A stretch of 64,000 bases of DNA from Microvirga brassicacearum. Lineage in GTDB: Bacteria; Pseudomonadota; Alphaproteobacteria; Rhizobiales; Beijerinckiaceae. The notes beneath the pieces are model-generated. The model saw only the letters and a list, made by a program, of their open reading frames with translations. It was not told the origin of the DNA and ran no database searches. A program made the position numbers and the translations under genes. This document shows, piece after piece, positions 39,475 to 49,761 of the stretch (position 1 is the stretch's first letter; every line of letters begins with the position of its first letter). The DNA lies in assembly GCF_008757455.1 (NCBI RefSeq), contig NZ_VCMV01000014.1, positions 124,001-188,000 on the forward strand, written 5' to 3'.

Positions 39475-41222
39475 GCGACTTGCTCCGACATGATGGCGGC
39501 GAAGGCTGCTTCGGCCGCGAGAACTGTGGTCATCTGTATCGTATGGGCGAAGCGGAAGGCCTCGCCATAAATTGTTTCATCTGGAAACTCGGTGATCAAC
39601 GTCAGCGGCGAAGGATGGCGCTCCTCGGCTGTCAGCAGGCAGGGCACGTCGTTGATGACTTCATACGGCGTACCGCCGGAATGGATCGAACAGACCTCGA
39701 TCTGCCGTCGATTGAACGCGGCCAGCCCCGGAACCAGCGTCAGGCCTTTTGTGACGGCTTGGATGAGGATCCGCGCCTGATCGGTCCATGTCGGGTGGTG
39801 CCGCAGGATCAGAAAAAAGCCCTTTGGAATAGTCCATAGTTCGAATCCGCGTGGCAGATAGCCGGTGAACGGACGGGTCCATTCGTGTGCCGGGTAGCCA
39901 TGCAGGTTCACGTGAAGTTGCGCACCGGAGAGCTCGAGTGCCTGGATGCGCGCGCCCTTCTCGTAAGTCGGGTTGCCTTTGTCATACTCCACATCGCTGC
40001 CAAGCGAGGTATAGCGCGCGGCATGATGCATGTGACGAGGGTTGTGCTCACACAGGCGGCCGTGCAGCGCGTAGCCGTCGGGGTTTTCAACCGGAATGAA
40101 CGCCACGTTTGAATCGGGGTTTGCAAGAAGCCGCCGCATCGCGCGTAACGCGCCGACCGGAGCGGAGGTCTCGTTGGCATGCTGGCCGGCGCTGACGAGA
40201 ACAGCCGGACGCGTTCCCGCCCGATAGAGACCACGAACCGGTCGCCCCTCGCGCGAGACACCCTCGAAAACCTGACCCGGCAGCGCGGCAAGCTCACGAT
40301 GAATTTGCGCCAGATCCGGCGCCGCGTCGGCGTGCTCGAGATCCTGCTGGGGACGCGTCGGATCCTGCGGCGTCGCGAACCCACTGAGCGTGACCCGCAC
40401 AAGCGCATCGCCATGCCCTTCGCGAATATCGGGCACGATCTGACCGGGCTGCAGGCTGCGATCATCAATCGGCCTGCCGGATTTCAGCTTGAAAAATTCG
40501 AGAAGCGAGAAATAGAAATCCTCGTGCAGAGCCTCGCGTGTGCTCAGTACCTCGTCGCCGTAAGGAAGCGCGCGCTCGATCCCCGGGATCGTGACATCGA
40601 TGCCGATTTTTTCGGCATATGGTTCCTCGGCGGGCCATTCATGCGCCGCGATGGCGTCCATCACTTTCTGAAAAACGATCTCGTTCTCGGTCTCAATGGC
40701 TTGATCGATGTCTAAGATATCATTCGATTGTCGCGAAACCCGAAGCCAGCCAGTGGGAGTCAGATCGACCTCGTCGAGATGGTTGGATCGCAAGCGGTTC
40801 GGTGCGAAGACATCGACTTCGACCACTCGCCCGTCGCGATACTCCGCAATCACGCGGTAGGTCAGATCGGCTTCGCCGGGCTCGAAAACCGTCTCCACCA
40901 GATCCAGTAGCGCCGCGAGCGGATAGGCCTCGGACAGAAACCGCAGGGGCAATGCTTCAGAATGGACGGGATAGCGAACGGTGACGCGTTTCAGGTCCGC
41001 CAGGTCGACGTCTTCAAGAAATGCGTGCACGAGCGGTTTGTAGGCGGAGCGGATGCGGGCGATCACGCCGATTTCCGCGAGCCGAGTCTCCGCCTGCTTT
41101 CTCGCAGGCGCGTCCTCGAAGACCCATGCGTCCAATTGCACGCCACGATTGGCCTCGGTCGACCAATCGCGAACGATGATGTCGAGCGTGCGCGGAATCC
41201 GCTCGTCGAGAAGAACTGTCAT
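39471..41222 (-). CDS. M14-type zinc carboxypeptidase with large N-terminal extension
   Basis: 583 residues from ATG 41222 (MTVLLDERIPRTLD), which overlaps the upstream permease stop (ATGA). The C-terminal half (about 330-570) has metallocarboxypeptidase motifs: SAGQHANETSAP (HxxE zinc pair), PVENPDGYALHG, LHVNLHGYPAHEW (third zinc His) and LITEFPDE (probable catalytic Glu). The first 300 residues match no domain I recognise. There is no signal peptide, so it should act in the cytoplasm on imported peptides or peptide-like compounds. Confidence 0.82.
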   Translation of the reverse strand: MTVLLDERIPRTLDIIVRDWSTEANRGVQLDAWVFEDAPARKQAETRLAEIGVIARIRSAYKPLVHAFLEDVDLADLKRVTVRYPVHSEALPLRFLSEAYPLAALLDLVETVFEPGEADLTYRVIAEYRDGRVVEVDVFAPNRLRSNHLDEVDLTPTGWLRVSRQSNDILDIDQAIETENEIVFQKVMDAIAAHEWPAEEPYAEKIGIDVTIPGIERALPYGDEVLSTREALHEDFYFSLLEFFKLKSGRPIDDRSLQPGQIVPDIREGHGDALVRVTLSGFATPQDPTRPQQDLEHADAAPDLAQIHRELAALPGQVFEGVSREGRPVRGLYRAGTRPAVLVSAGQHANETSAPVGALRAMRRLLANPDSNVAFIPVENPDGYALHGRLCEHNPRHMHHAARYTSLGSDVEYDKGNPTYEKGARIQALELSGAQLHVNLHGYPAHEWTRPFTGYLPRGFELWTIPKGFFLILRHHPTWTDQARILIQAVTKGLTLVPGLAAFNRRQIEVCSIHSGGTPYEVINDVPCLLTAEERHPSPLTLITEFPDETIYGEAFRFAHTIQMTTVLAAEAAFAAIMSEQVA

Positions 41223-42076
41223 TTCGAGGTCTGTCCTGTGGGATCGAGATAATCGCGGAGCCAATCCCCAAGCAGATTAAGACCGAGAACGGTAAACATG
41301 ATGGCAAGACCAGGGAAGACGCTGACCCACCAGGCTGATTGCAAGTAGGTGCGCCCGTCCGCCAGCATGCCGCCCCAACTTGGGATGAGCGGATCGACGC
41401 CAAGGCCAAGGAACGTCAGGCTGCTTTCGAGCAAGATGTTGTTGGCGACGTTCAGCGTCATCAAGATGACGATGGGGCCCAGAACATTCGGCAGAATGTG
41501 CTGGAAGATGATGCGAAGATTGCCAACGCCGATCGCGCGGGCCGACAGAATGAATTCACGATCGCGCAAGGCCAGCACGGAACCGCGCACCAGACGCGCA
41601 TACTGCACCCATTGCGCGACAATCATGAAGAAGATCACCTTGTCGATGCCGGTACCGAGGATTGCAAGGAACATGATGGCGATCAGGATGAACGGCAGGG
41701 CAAGCTGAATGTCCGCAAATCGCATCAGCAGGATCTCTGCCACTCCGCGGTAATACCCGGCGACCAGACCCACGAGCGTCCCGAGGATAACTGCGCCGAT
41801 CACGGACAGGACCCCGACCATGAGCGAGATTTTTCCACCGACGATCACGCGAGCGAGCACGTCTCGCCCCAGCGGATCGGTGCCGAGAATATGCGCCGGG
41901 CTTTCGAATGGCGGGATGAGGCGCGCCATCAGGTCCATGCTCTCGCCGCCATCGGGGAAGAGGACTGATGAGAACAGGACCGCCAGCGTCATGCCGCCGG
42001 TGAGAAGGACGCCGACGATGAGTTCGAATGATCTGAAGCGCCACCGCGTCGAGCGTGCAGCCTGGACCGTCGCCAT
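41219..42076 (-). CDS. Peptide-type ABC transporter permease (DppC/GsiD-like)
   Basis: 285 residues, six predicted membrane segments. The family motifs GTDPLGRDVLARVI, in the region after the first helix, and the EAA loop AIGVGNLRIIFQHILPNV are clear. Start ATG 42076 lies five bases after the preceding permease stop. It should form a heterodimer with the neighbouring DppB-type permease. Confidence 0.93.
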   Translation of the reverse strand: MATVQAARSTRWRFRSFELIVGVLLTGGMTLAVLFSSVLFPDGGESMDLMARLIPPFESPAHILGTDPLGRDVLARVIVGGKISLMVGVLSVIGAVILGTLVGLVAGYYRGVAEILLMRFADIQLALPFILIAIMFLAILGTGIDKVIFFMIVAQWVQYARLVRGSVLALRDREFILSARAIGVGNLRIIFQHILPNVLGPIVILMTLNVANNILLESSLTFLGLGVDPLIPSWGGMLADGRTYLQSAWWVSVFPGLAIMFTVLGLNLLGDWLRDYLDPTGQTSK

Positions 42077-42080
42077 GACG

Positions 42081-43001
42081 TCACTCCGTCCGAATGCGAG
42101 GGTCGATCAGCCCGTAGGCAATGTCGACCAGAAGATTGATGAGCACGATGAAGAGCGCCAGCACCGTGATGGAACCCTGCAGCACGGGATAGTCGCGCGC
42201 CGAGATGGCATCGAAGGCGAGCGTTCCCATGCCGGGCCAGTTGAACACCCGCTCGACAATGACAATGCCGCCGATCAGGCCGCCGAATTGCAGGCCGATA
42301 TAAGTGACGAGCGGAATCGCGGAATTGCGCAGCGCATGCTTGTAGAGAACGACGCGATCCTTGAGGCCCTTTGAGCGCGCAACCATGATATATTGCTGCG
42401 ACAGAGTTTCCAGCATCGATGTGCGCACCAGCCTGACATTGGTCGCCGTCAGGATGATCGCCATGGTAAGCGCCGGCATGATGAAGCTCTCCGGCCCCTC
42501 CATTCCGCTCGGCGGCAGCAGGCCGAGGGTGATGGAGAAGAACAGCACCATCATGATGGCGAGCCAGAAATTCGGAAACGAAAGGCCCACAAGCGAGATG
42601 ACGCGCACAAGCTGGTCGGGCCAGCGCCCACGGTTCACGGCGGCGTAGATGCCGAGCGGCACCGAAAGGACGATCGACGTCAGGAGAGACGTGAAGGCGA
42701 GCAGCAGCGTCGCCGGCAAAGCCTTTGAAATGAGCAGCGAAACAGGCGTTCCGCCCATGAAGCTGCGTCCGAAATCGCCGACGAAAATTCCTTTGAGAAA
42801 GCCGAGATACTGCACGGCGAATGGGCGATCGAGGCCGAGTGCCTTGCGGATATTCTGCAGATCCTGCTCGGTGACGCTGCCCGCCCCCGTGAGCATGATC
42901 GCCGGATCGCCCGACAGCCTGATGGCGAACGAGACGATCAGCGTGACCGCGAGAACCACGAAAATGGCTTGCAGCAACCGCTTGAGGATGAAGCCGGCCA
43001 T
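42081..43001 (-). CDS. Peptide-type ABC transporter permease (DppB/GsiC-like)
   Basis: 306 residues. The N-terminal helix KRLLQAIFVVLAVTLIVSF, the LGLDRPFAVQYLGFL motif and the EAA-loop region SKGLKDRVVLYKHALRN identify a DppB-type subunit with six membrane helices. Start ATG 43001. It lies 39 bases after the binding-protein gene. Confidence 0.93.
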   Translation of the reverse strand: MAGFILKRLLQAIFVVLAVTLIVSFAIRLSGDPAIMLTGAGSVTEQDLQNIRKALGLDRPFAVQYLGFLKGIFVGDFGRSFMGGTPVSLLISKALPATLLLAFTSLLTSIVLSVPLGIYAAVNRGRWPDQLVRVISLVGLSFPNFWLAIMMVLFFSITLGLLPPSGMEGPESFIMPALTMAIILTATNVRLVRTSMLETLSQQYIMVARSKGLKDRVVLYKHALRNSAIPLVTYIGLQFGGLIGGIVIVERVFNWPGMGTLAFDAISARDYPVLQGSITVLALFIVLINLLVDIAYGLIDPRIRTE

Positions 43002-43040
43002 TTTTCGTGATCCTTGTTCTTGTTGTTGGTCCGCGAACGA

Positions 43041-44567
43041 TCAGTTCACGGTGACGTCGGTGAATCGGAAGCGGCGATCCGCCGGCGGATCAAAGTTCTG
43101 CAGCCGTTTGTTGACGCCGTAGATCGTGTTCTGGTTGTAGAGCGGGATTTCGAGAGCTTGGTCGGCGACATAGCGTCCAATCTCGTGAAGGATCTTCTCC
43201 CGCTCCTTCACATCATAGATGCTGCGTTGCTTCTCGAGCAGGGTGTTGAGCTTGGGATCGTTGTCGTAAGGATTCCACTTCTCGCCCGAGTGATACATCA
43301 GGTAGGCGGTGTTGTCGTAGTCGAACGTCCAACCGCCCCAAGCATTGTGCCAGGCTTCGCCCGTCTTGCCGTTCGGAATGATGTCGTTGAGCAGGACCGG
43401 CGTCTCGTAAGGCTGAAGCGAAGGCTTGAGGCCAAGGGCCTGCAGATAGCCCGCCGCAGCCTGCGCGACCTCACGGAACGTGGCATCGTTGCCGCGGAAG
43501 TCGATTTTCACGGGGGCACCAGCCGGCACGCCCGCATCTTTAAGTATCTGCTTGGCTTTGGCGAGGTCGAAAGGCACCGGCTTCAGGTTCGGATCGTAGC
43601 CGAAGGACAGATCGGCCTGGAAGCTCGCTATCGGCTTGGCGTGTCCCAGGAGCACCGCCTTGATGATCGCATCGCGATCGATGCCCATGATCATCGCCTT
43701 GCGGACGTTCACATCTTTGGTGATGCCGTTCTTGGTGTTGAGCCGCAGGGCAACGGTGGTGGGGCCGGTGATGCTGACCAGGTTGAGATTGGAGCTTTTC
43801 TCGACCGTCGGCGCAAGTCCGAAGGGGATCAGTGTCGCGATATCGATCCGACCCGCTTGCAGCTCCGCGATCTGCGTGTTCGCCTCGGCGATCATGCGGA
43901 AGACAAGCTTATCGATTTTGGGAGCCCCGCCCCAATGTTCGGGGAACGCTTCCAACGACAAGCTGATCTTCGGGTTGTATTCGACGAACTTGAACGGGCC
44001 GGTGCCCACCGGATGGGTATTGAAGTACTCGTCACCCTTTTCTTGAATATATTTCGGCGGGACGATCATGCCGCCATAGCCGGCGAGTTTCGTCAGCAGC
44101 ACGGGATCCGGCTGTTTCATGATGAAGTCGACGGTGTTGTCGTCAACCACCTCAACGCGTTCGATGGCGTTGTAGTTGGATTGCTGCGGTCCCTTCTTGC
44201 CTTCTTCGCCAAGAAGCCGGTCAAAGGTGAACTTCACGGCCGCCGCGTTGAACGGTTCGCCGTTGTGGAACTTCACGTTTTCGCGCAGCTTGAACCGGAT
44301 GCGGCTGTTGTTGTCGAGAAACTCCCAGCTGGTTGCCAAGCCGGGCTTCAGCTTCATGTCCGGACCCCGCGAGGTCAGTCCGTCGAAAATGTTGGTGGCA
44401 GCAGAAGCCCAATCGACAATGAAGGTGTCGATCGGATCCCAGCTGCCCGGATCGAGCGCGACGGCAACCGTTACGGTGCCGGCGGCTTGAGCGCCCGTTG
44501 CCGCGAGAGGCGCAAGTGCAGCGGCGGCGGCAAAGCCGAACGCTTTCAGGTTTCGTGAAAATCTCAT
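43041..44567 (-). CDS. ABC transporter substrate-binding protein, peptide/nickel family (SBP_bac_5)
   Basis: 508 residues with a signal peptide (FGFAAAAALAPLAATGAQA), then the cluster C binding-protein fold: SWEFLDNNSRIRFKLRENVKFHNGEPFNAA, PVGTGPFKFVEYNP and NTLLEKQRSIYDVKEREKILHEI. GGGAG precedes the ATG by six bases. Soluble in the periplasm; the ligand is probably a short peptide or a glutathione-like molecule, given the linked peptidases and the fused ATPase. Confidence 0.92.
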   Translation of the reverse strand: MRFSRNLKAFGFAAAAALAPLAATGAQAAGTVTVAVALDPGSWDPIDTFIVDWASAATNIFDGLTSRGPDMKLKPGLATSWEFLDNNSRIRFKLRENVKFHNGEPFNAAAVKFTFDRLLGEEGKKGPQQSNYNAIERVEVVDDNTVDFIMKQPDPVLLTKLAGYGGMIVPPKYIQEKGDEYFNTHPVGTGPFKFVEYNPKISLSLEAFPEHWGGAPKIDKLVFRMIAEANTQIAELQAGRIDIATLIPFGLAPTVEKSSNLNLVSITGPTTVALRLNTKNGITKDVNVRKAMIMGIDRDAIIKAVLLGHAKPIASFQADLSFGYDPNLKPVPFDLAKAKQILKDAGVPAGAPVKIDFRGNDATFREVAQAAAGYLQALGLKPSLQPYETPVLLNDIIPNGKTGEAWHNAWGGWTFDYDNTAYLMYHSGEKWNPYDNDPKLNTLLEKQRSIYDVKEREKILHEIGRYVADQALEIPLYNQNTIYGVNKRLQNFDPPADRRFRFTDVTVN

Positions 44568-44586
44568 GGATATCTCCCGTTAATGT

Positions 44587-46470
44587 TTATGCAGCCCCGC
44601 GGAGCAGGTCGGCTTCTATGGCGACCCAATGGCCCGGTTCGACTTCGCGCATGCGGTGAATGAGCGGTTCCTGACCGACTGGTCGAACTGCACTGGGGAT
44701 TTCTCCCTCGATGAGCCTCTTGGCGCGCTCACGAGCAGGGTCTGCAATCGGCACTGCCGCCAACAGCTTGCGCGTGTAGGAATGCTGAGGGTTCTCGAAC
44801 ACCGCCTGTCGGGTGCCGATCTCGACAATCTGGCCGAGATACATCACCGCGACGCGATGGCTGATTTTTTCCACCACCGCCATGTCGTGCGTGATGAACA
44901 GATACGACAAGTCCTTCTGCTGCTGTAGCTCCATCAGCAAATTCACGATCTGCGCTTGGATCGACACGTCCAGTGCAGAGACGGATTCGTCGGCGATGAT
45001 CAGCTTCGGGTTGCTGGCAAGCGCCCGTGCGATGCAGACGCGCTGGCGTTGCCCCCCGGAGAATTCATGCGGATAACGCTTGGCGTGCTGCGGCAGCAGG
45101 CCGACCTGATCGAGCAACTCCTGGACCCGACGATCGATCGCCTTCCGGTCCTGTAGCAGATTGTGGACGACGATGGGTTCGGCGACACTGAAGCCGATGG
45201 TGTGGCGCGGATCGAGCGAGGCGAAAGGATCCTGGAAGATATACTGGATTTCCTGCTTCAGGCGACGGCGCTCGGCTGAGCTCATCGAACCCATGTCGTG
45301 TCCGTCGAAGCGCACCGTTCCGCCAGTGGGTTCGATGAGCTGCTGCAACGTGCGTCCGATCGTCGACTTGCCGCTGCCGGATTCGCCCACGAGCGCGAGT
45401 GTCTCGCCCGGGTAGATGTCGAAGCTGACTTCTTCGACGGCGTGGACCCGATGCGTGACCCGGCCGAAGAATGTTTTGCCCACGTCAAAGCGCGTGGTCA
45501 TCTTGTCGACCTGCAGGATCGGTTTGGCGTAATCCGCTGTGTCCTGCACATGCGTCTCGCCCACTTCCTTGGGCGCACCGTCCTCGATCACAATAACGGG
45601 CGTGCGCTTCGGCAAAGGCTGGCCCGTCATGCTGCCGAGCCGCGGCACCGCGGACAGCAGCGCGCGGGTATAGGGATGTTTCGGTGCCGCGAAAATCTCG
45701 CGCACAGGAGCTTCCTCGACCTTCTCGCCCTTCCACATCACCACCACGTCATCGGCCATTTCAGCCACAACGCCCATGTCATGGGTGATAAAGATGACGG
45801 CGGTTCCCATCTCCTGCTGCAGGTCACGGATGATATTCAGGATCTGAGCCTGGATCGTCACGTCGAGCGCGGTGGTCGGCTCGTCCGCGATCAGAAGTTT
45901 CGGGTTGCAGGCGAGCGCCATCGCGATCATGACGCGCTGGCGCATTCCCCCCGACAGTTGATGCGGGTAGCGATCGAGCAGCTTCTTCGCGTCCGGCAGG
46001 CGAACCTTTTCCAACAAAGCTTCGGCACGCGCCAATGCCTCGCGTGCGCTCAAGCCTTCGTGAAGCACCAATGTCTCGGCAATCTGGTTTCCCACCGTGA
46101 ACACCGGATTGAGAGAGGTCATCGGCTCCTGAAAGATCATCGCAATCTCGTTGCCGCGGATCGACCTGAGGCTCGTGTCGGCAGCGTGGACGAGATCGAG
46201 CGCTTGGCCCTTCGAAGGCCGGAAGAGGACCTCGCCGCTGCTGATCCGGCCGCCGGTGTAATCCGTCAGGCGCATGATGGCGAGCGACGTCACCGACTTG
46301 CCGGACCCGGATTCGCCCACGACGGCGAGGGTTTTTCCCGGCTGCACGTCGAAGCTCACGTTCTTCACCGCTCGGAAAGCACCCTCGGCGCTTCCGAATT
46401 CGACCGACAACGAGCGAACCGACAGCAAAGGTTCGCCGACTGGTACGTGTTTCACTGTTTCTCCCGACAT
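44587..46470 (-). CDS. Fused two-cassette ABC transporter ATP-binding protein (GsiA/DppDF-like)
   Basis: 627 residues from ATG 46470 ([14 protein letters not shown]). Two complete nucleotide-binding domains, corresponding to DppD and DppF, in one chain: first Walker [10 protein letters not shown] near residue 43, signature [15 protein letters not shown], Walker [13 protein letters not shown]; second GESGSGKST near 375, [27 protein letters not shown]. The serine replacing proline in the second Walker B (DESVSALD) is common in DppF-type domains. A fused arrangement is known from the glutathione importer GsiA. Confidence 0.94.
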   Translation of the reverse strand: MSGETVKHVPVGEPLLSVRSLSVEFGSAEGAFRAVKNVSFDVQPGKTLAVVGESGSGKSVTSLAIMRLTDYTGGRISSGEVLFRPSKGQALDLVHAADTSLRSIRGNEIAMIFQEPMTSLNPVFTVGNQIAETLVLHEGLSAREALARAEALLEKVRLPDAKKLLDRYPHQLSGGMRQRVMIAMALACNPKLLIADEPTTALDVTIQAQILNIIRDLQQEMGTAVIFITHDMGVVAEMADDVVVMWKGEKVEEAPVREIFAAPKHPYTRALLSAVPRLGSMTGQPLPKRTPVIVIEDGAPKEVGETHVQDTADYAKPILQVDKMTTRFDVGKTFFGRVTHRVHAVEEVSFDIYPGETLALVGESGSGKSTIGRTLQQLIEPTGGTVRFDGHDMGSMSSAERRRLKQEIQYIFQDPFASLDPRHTIGFSVAEPIVVHNLLQDRKAIDRRVQELLDQVGLLPQHAKRYPHEFSGGQRQRVCIARALASNPKLIIADESVSALDVSIQAQIVNLLMELQQQKDLSYLFITHDMAVVEKISHRVAVMYLGQIVEIGTRQAVFENPQHSYTRKLLAAVPIADPARERAKRLIEGEIPSAVRPVGQEPLIHRMREVEPGHWVAIEADLLRGAA

Positions 46471-46518
46471 GACCCACCGCTCAAGTGACGAGGATGCCCA
46501 AACGATGCGTCGGGGCCG

Positions 46519-46536
46519 TACCTGTTCAATACCTGT
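46519..46536 (-). repeat. Direct repeat in the peptide transporter upstream region
   Basis: The 7-mer tacctgt occurs at 46519-46525 and 46530-46536, an 11-base period (one helical turn), about 50 bases upstream of the fused ATPase start in a 135-base gap. Possible operator for an unknown regulator; chance is not excluded. Confidence 0.3.
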
Positions 46537-46605
46537 GCGCATCCGGCATGACAACTTTCGAATGTCAGGCCGCCTGGGCGTCATTGCAACTTAGTTTCGA
46601 CGACG

Positions 46606-47871
46606 TTATTGAGTTACCCACTCACCTCTGCGCATGAGGGGTTCCGCCTCGCCTTCCGCCGTCACGCCGTCTACGTCGACCTCGCTTGAGCCTATCATCC
46701 AGTCGATATGGATCAGGCTCGTATTGGCGCCTTTCGCGGCAAGCTCCTGCTCACTCATCGAACCGCCATTCCTGATGCATTTGCTATAGGCCTGGCCAAG
46801 AGCGATGTGGCTTGACGCGTTCTCATCGAAAAGCGTGTTGAGGAAAAGAAGTCCGCTTTGCGAAATCGGCGATGAATTCGGCACCAGCGCAACTTCGCCA
46901 AGGCGCCGGGATCCTTCATCGGTCTCCAGAACCTTGTTCAGCACGGCTTCGCCGGTGCGTGCCCTGCTCTCGACGATCCGGCCATTCTCGAACTTGACCT
47001 CGATGTCCTGGATCAGGGTGCCCTGATACGAGAGTGGTTTCGTGCTGCGCACGAAGCCGTCAACCCGATCCTTGTGCGGTGTCGTGAAAACCTCCTCGGT
47101 CGGGATATTCGCATTGCAAACGACGCCGTTCTTGGCCCGGCTCGATCCGCCGTTCCACTCGTGATCGTCCGCAAGCCCCACCCGCAGATCCGTGCCCGGA
47201 CCGCGGAAGTGGAGTGTCGCGTAGCTTTTGGCGTTCAACAACTTCGTGCGAGCATGCAGGTTGGCATTGTGGGTGTTCCATGCCCCGATCGGGTCATCGA
47301 GGTCGGCTCGCGAGGCGGCAAAAATGGCGTCCCACAACTTCGCGACCGCCACTGCCTCCGAAACCTCCGGGAAGACCGCCTTGGCCCAGGCGGGCGTCGC
47401 GGCGGAGACAATGGTCCAGTTGATGTCGAAGCCGACGATGAGATCGAGCGCAGGCCGGTAAGCCTTCGAGCGGGCGCGATTGGCGCGGGACACCTTGTCG
47501 GTATCCTGTTTGGCGAGAAGCGAAGGGTCGTCGCCCACGATAGCAAGGCGTGCCGCGCCGCTCTTGTAGGCCGCCGCCATGCCGTCATAGAGCCAGCCCG
47601 TGGCGTTGTCGAAGGTATCGTCTTTCGCATGCTGGAAGCGCAAAAGCGTCGATTCCTCGTCGGAGAACAAAGTCGTGACGAGCGATGAGCCGGCTTTATA
47701 GGCATGCTCGGTGATGCGCCTGACCAGCGGGAGAGCCTCGATAGGGGCCGTGATGACGACCTCCTGACCAGCTTTAAGGCCAAGCCCCACCCGCACGGCG
47801 ATCTCCGCCAGACGATCCAAGCGCGCCGCGTGTAGGGTATCGGCGGCCGGGCTCCGGAACTGATCGTTCAT
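46606..47871 (-). CDS. M29-family aminopeptidase
   Basis: Metallo-aminopeptidase of the thermophilic aminopeptidase (M29/AMPS) family, cytoplasmic, releases N-terminal residues from peptides. 421 residues from ATG 47871. Family landmarks include ALPLVRRITEHAYKAGSS, FRGPGTDLRVGLADDHEWNGGSS, NIPTEEVFTTPHKDRVDGFV, GEVALVPNSSPISQSGLLFLNTLFDENASSHIALGQAY and IHIDWMIGSSEVDVDG. It probably completes hydrolysis of peptides taken up by the adjacent transporter. It follows modC with a 91-base gap that may hold its promoter. Confidence 0.92.
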   Translation of the reverse strand: MNDQFRSPAADTLHAARLDRLAEIAVRVGLGLKAGQEVVITAPIEALPLVRRITEHAYKAGSSLVTTLFSDEESTLLRFQHAKDDTFDNATGWLYDGMAAAYKSGAARLAIVGDDPSLLAKQDTDKVSRANRARSKAYRPALDLIVGFDINWTIVSAATPAWAKAVFPEVSEAVAVAKLWDAIFAASRADLDDPIGAWNTHNANLHARTKLLNAKSYATLHFRGPGTDLRVGLADDHEWNGGSSRAKNGVVCNANIPTEEVFTTPHKDRVDGFVRSTKPLSYQGTLIQDIEVKFENGRIVESRARTGEAVLNKVLETDEGSRRLGEVALVPNSSPISQSGLLFLNTLFDENASSHIALGQAYSKCIRNGGSMSEQELAAKGANTSLIHIDWMIGSSEVDVDGVTAEGEAEPLMRRGEWVTQ

Positions 47872-47962
47872 GATGGTCTCTCTTGGATAATGAATGATGA
47901 TGACTGGAAGCTACACGCCCGGTCCCGCGGCGCAACCCTTATGACGGCGCGCAGGACCGACA

Positions 47963-49066
47963 TCACGGCGACGAGGCGGGCGGGACAGCTGCGGCATCGC
48001 CTTCGAACGCGACCCCCTTGATGATGGCGTGGACGGCAAGACCGGGTCGAAGCCCCAGGTCGTGCACAGACTTGCGGGTGAGCCTCGCGACAACGAGATC
48101 GCCTGCGCAATCAATGGTCACATCGACGCTGGCCCCGGATGTCTCGAGTGCCACGATATGTCCCGGCAGCACATTCAGCGCACTCAAGGCTTGCGGCTTC
48201 TCAAGCGACACCATGACGTCGCGAGCCCGGAGCCGAAGACGCAGCGAGGCGCCGATCGTACGGGCGAGGCGCGGGACGGTGAGCGTGCCGGATTTTGCCT
48301 GGAGAACGGTCAGGCTGAATTCATCGTCTTGTGCCAGCACATGCGCGTCGATGACCGCCCCCGCCTCTGCCGGACCGAATTGTGAAAACAGGCTTGAGTT
48401 GCGCAGGATGTCGGCAGCCGGGCCCGACGCGGTCACCTGGCCGTCCGTCAGGACGACGATCGAGGTCGCGAGCCGCGCGATCTCCGCGACCGAATGCGTG
48501 ACGAACACGATCGGCACATGACCGTCATCGCGGAGGCGCTCGATATAGGGATAGATCTCCGCCTTGCGCTCGTCGTCCAGTGAAGCGAGGGGTTCGTCCA
48601 TCAAAAGCAATTCCGGGTCGGCCAGCAGCGCGCGACCGATAGCCACGCGCTGTTTCTCGCCACCCGATAAAGTGACCGGTCGCCTGCCGAGCAACTGCTC
48701 GATGCCCAACAACGAAACCACATCGTCGAGGCGAGTGACCCGTCGGGCGATTGGAGTGAACCAGCGACCGAAAAGGAGATTTTGGCGAACATTCAGATGA
48801 GGGAACAGGCGGCCTTCCTGAAAAACGCAACCGATGCGCCGCCGATGTCGTGGAATCGAGATCCTCTGCGTCGAATCGAAGAGTATCCTTCCGTTGACGA
48901 CGATGCGACCGCGCACCGGATGGATGAGACCGCCGATCACGTTGATGAGCGTCGACTTGCCTGCTCCCGACCGCCCGAACAGGGCCGTGAGGCGTCCGTC
49001 CGACTGGAACTTTGCTTGAAGCGTAAAGCCGCCCTGCTGGTGGCGCACGTCCACATCGAGGCTCAT
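47963..49066 (-). CDS. modC: Molybdate ABC transporter ATP-binding protein ModC
   Basis: 367 residues from ATG 49066 (MSLDVDVRHQQGG), overlapping the modB stop (ATGA). Walker A GRSGAGKST near residue 30, VFQEGRLFPHLNVRQNL typical of ModC, signature LSGGEKQRV, and a C-terminal TOBE/Mop molybdate-binding domain (about 295-360). A longer frame to 49105 would intrude into modB. Confidence 0.95.
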   Translation of the reverse strand: MSLDVDVRHQQGGFTLQAKFQSDGRLTALFGRSGAGKSTLINVIGGLIHPVRGRIVVNGRILFDSTQRISIPRHRRRIGCVFQEGRLFPHLNVRQNLLFGRWFTPIARRVTRLDDVVSLLGIEQLLGRRPVTLSGGEKQRVAIGRALLADPELLLMDEPLASLDDERKAEIYPYIERLRDDGHVPIVFVTHSVAEIARLATSIVVLTDGQVTASGPAADILRNSSLFSQFGPAEAGAVIDAHVLAQDDEFSLTVLQAKSGTLTVPRLARTIGASLRLRLRARDVMVSLEKPQALSALNVLPGHIVALETSGASVDVTIDCAGDLVVARLTRKSVHDLGLRPGLAVHAIIKGVAFEGDAAAVPPASSP

Positions 49067-49761
49067 CGCGTCGACAGCCTTCGCCGCACACGCCGCGCCA
49101 TCCATTCGGACGCCGACAGCGCGCCGATCGAGATGAGGATCGAGACGATGGTCAGCCGCATCGCCCCACCCTCGCCGCCCGGAATCTGGATGAACGTGTA
49201 GATCGCCGTTGGCAGCGTTTGTGTTTCGCCCGGAATATTGGAGACGAATGTAATTGTCGCGCCGAACTCGCCCATTGCTTTGGCAAACGACAACACCATG
49301 CCGGCGAGGATGCCCGGCACGATCAGCGGCAAGGTAACGACGAGAAACACCCAGGCGGGATTTGCGCCAAGCGTTCCTGCGGCGTCTTCGAGTTTCCGAT
49401 CCACTGACGCAAGCGAGAGTCGGATGGCGCGCACCAGCAACGGAAACCCCATAATGGCGCAGGCAAGCGCCGCGCCTGTCCAGCGAAACGAAAAGACGAC
49501 GCCAAGGTTCTCGGCGAGGAACGATCCGATGGGACCTTTCTTGCCAAAGCCCAGCAACAAGAGATAGCCGACGACCACCGGCGGAAGAACCAGCGGCAGA
49601 TGGACCAGCACGTCGAGCGCGGCCCGCCCCCAGAACCGCCCCCGCTCAAGTGCGACCGCGATCGCAATGCCTGGCAAGAGGCTCGCAGCCATGGCCGTGA
49701 ACGCCACCTTGAGACTGATGCCGACAGCCGTCCATTCTTCGGGAGAAAGCCAGGTGTTCAC
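49063..49761 (-). CDS. modB: Molybdate ABC transporter permease ModB
   Basis: 232 residues from GTG 49761, which overlaps the modA stop (GTGA). Hydrophobic segments and the permease signature EDAAGTLGANPAWVFLVVTLPLI plus AMGEFGATITFVSNIPGET are diagnostic of ModB. Confidence 0.95.
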   Translation of the reverse strand: MNTWLSPEEWTAVGISLKVAFTAMAASLLPGIAIAVALERGRFWGRAALDVLVHLPLVLPPVVVGYLLLLGFGKKGPIGSFLAENLGVVFSFRWTGAALACAIMGFPLLVRAIRLSLASVDRKLEDAAGTLGANPAWVFLVVTLPLIVPGILAGMVLSFAKAMGEFGATITFVSNIPGETQTLPTAIYTFIQIPGGEGGAMRLTIVSILISIGALSASEWMARRVRRRLSTR

